A stretch of 64,000 nt of DNA from Actinocorallia aurantiaca (lineage in GTDB: Bacteria; Actinomycetota; Actinomycetes; Streptosporangiales; Streptosporangiaceae), in contig NZ_BAAATZ010000003.1 in the NCBI RefSeq assembly GCF_039533685.1, positions 434,001 through 498,000 of the forward strand, read 5' to 3'. Below the pieces are notes generated by a model. The model searched no databases. It was not told the DNA's origin and saw only the letters and a program-made list of their open reading frames with translations. The translations under genes were made by a program, and so were the position numbers. Below, piece by piece: positions 63,173-64,000 of the stretch (within the stretch, counting starts at the first letter, position 1; every line of letters begins with the position of its first letter).

Positions 63173-64000
63173 ATGCCAGAGGCGGAGCCGCTGCGACCGG
63201 GCGATCCCGTCCAGCTCGGTCCCTACCGGCTGCTGGGCAGGCTCGGCGAGGGCGGCCAGGGCGTCGTCTACCTGGCCCTGGCGCACGGGCGGGAGCGGGT
63301 CGCGCTCAAACTTCTGCACACCCGCTTCACCGGTGACCTGCAGGCCCGCCAGGCGTTCGCGCGGGAACTGGCCGCGGCGCAGAAGGTCGACCCGTTCTGC
63401 ACCGCGCGGGTGATCGCCGCGGACGTCGAGGGCGACGTCCCCTACATCGTCAGCGAGTACATCGACGGCCTGTCCCTCAAGCGGATGGTGCAGAAGTGGG
63501 GGCCCAGGACGGGCACGCACCTGCACCGCCTGGCCATCGGGACGGCCACCGCGCTGGTCGCCATCCACAAGGCCGGGGTGGTGCACCGCGACTTCAAGCC
63601 GTCGAACGTGCTGCTGGGCCCCGACGGCCCCCGCGTCATCGACTTCGGCGTGGCCCGCGCCCTGGACCTGACGACCGGGCCCTCCAGCGGGGGGCCGCTG
63701 GGGACGCCCGCCTACATGGCGCCCGAGCAGTTCTCCCGCGCCCCCGTCGACACGCCCGTGGACGTGTTCGCCTGGGCGTCCACCCTCGTCTACGCCTCCT
63801 GCGGCGAGCCCCCGTTCGGCGACGACTCCATCTCGACGGTCATCAACCGCATCCTGCACGTGGACCCCGATCTCGGCGGGCTCACCGGCAGGCTGCGCGA
63901 GCTGGCCGCGGCCTGCCTGGCCAAGAACCCCGCGGACCGCCCGACCGCCGAGCAGCTCCTGCTCGACCTGATCGGGACGGGGGAACGGGAGCTGCCGACC
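63173..64000 (+). CDS. Ser/Thr protein kinase (3' end outside window)
   Basis: Eukaryotic-like kinase; 276 codons visible, frame open at the window edge. Glycine loop LLGRLGEGGQGVVYLA, catalytic Lys in VALKLLH, HRD loop as VVHRDFKPSNVLLG, DFG as VIDFGVARAL, APE as TPAYMAPEQF. HRDFKPSN (Phe for Leu) is a small variation. ATG 63173 has CAGGGGG 5 nt upstream. Sensor part, if any, lies beyond. Confidence 0.93.
   Translation, partial: MPEAEPLRPGDPVQLGPYRLLGRLGEGGQGVVYLALAHGRERVALKLLHTRFTGDLQARQAFARELAAAQKVDPFCTARVIAADVEGDVPYIVSEYIDGLSLKRMVQKWGPRTGTHLHRLAIGTATALVAIHKAGVVHRDFKPSNVLLGPDGPRVIDFGVARALDLTTGPSSGGPLGTPAYMAPEQFSRAPVDTPVDVFAWASTLVYASCGEPPFGDDSISTVINRILHVDPDLGGLTGRLRELAAACLAKNPADRPTAEQLLLDLIGTGERELPT

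Overview
The window is high-GC actinobacterial chromosome, most like a filamentous actinomycete of the Streptosporangiales/Thermomonosporaceae type. Supporting genes are an Mce operon, mycothiol synthesis (mshA), a Nur-like Fur regulator, CarD, a DUF2637 protein, a mycosin-like protease, a Streptomyces-style PHO box, and many GTG/TTG starts. Several genes have a -10-like hexamer only 6-8 nt before the start codon, which suggests leaderless mRNAs. Two short N runs (26754-26785 and 45796-45808) show that this is a gapped draft scaffold.

Layout. 1-5000: 3' end of an mce operon (mceD-mceE-mceF plus two Mce-associated proteins), translationally coupled, with a terminator. 5168-12797: rpoB-rpoC; RpoB carries Asn at the position equal to E. 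coli Ser531. 12.8-16.1 kb: nitrobindin-like protein, Fur/Nur, YgfZ, D-aminoacyl-tRNA deacylase. 16.1-19.3 kb: two tandem secreted CocE-like hydrolases with nearly identical 5' ends. 19.5-20.8 kb: BlaI-M56 pair. 20.9-23.0 kb: SGNH lipoprotein and an HTH/HBHA-like/DUF2516 cluster with the same order as mycobacterial Rv0474-Rv0476. 23.2-28.7 kb: DUF2207 protein, two related secreted Trp-rich repeat proteins around a methyltransferase, and an SDR. 28.9-33.6 kb: mshA-ybjN-gpmA, split by a 2.2-kb element carrying a large TnpB-related nuclease. 33.7-36.3 kb: antitoxin/PIN toxin, an SDR, and decayed toxin remnants. 36.3-40.8 kb: phoU divergent from a PhoR-PhoP (SenX3-RegX3) system with a PHO box between them. 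41.1-45.8 kb: carD, ispF, DUF2637, cysS, rlmB, tRNA-Thr. 45.8-49.2 kb: a decayed accessory stretch with GC-rich palindromes, an IS5-family element, a stand-alone HflX N-domain and a tmRNA 3' fragment. 49.2-64 kb: M48 protease, FBP protein, 1-Cys peroxiredoxin, acyltransferase, NarL-type two-component pair, DnaA-box-like cluster, S8 protease, MarR, DUF3263, otsB and the start of a Ser/Thr kinase.

How the genes fit together. Most are core: transcription (RpoBC, CarD), phosphate control (PhoU/PhoR/PhoP), redox buffering (MshA, peroxiredoxin), translation quality control (Dtd, CysS, RlmB) and lipid or sterol import (Mce). The accessory signals of most interest are the TnpB-related element inserted at the gpmA promoter, the naturally altered rifampicin pocket, and the duplicated, frameshifted PIN toxin ends around an SDR gene.
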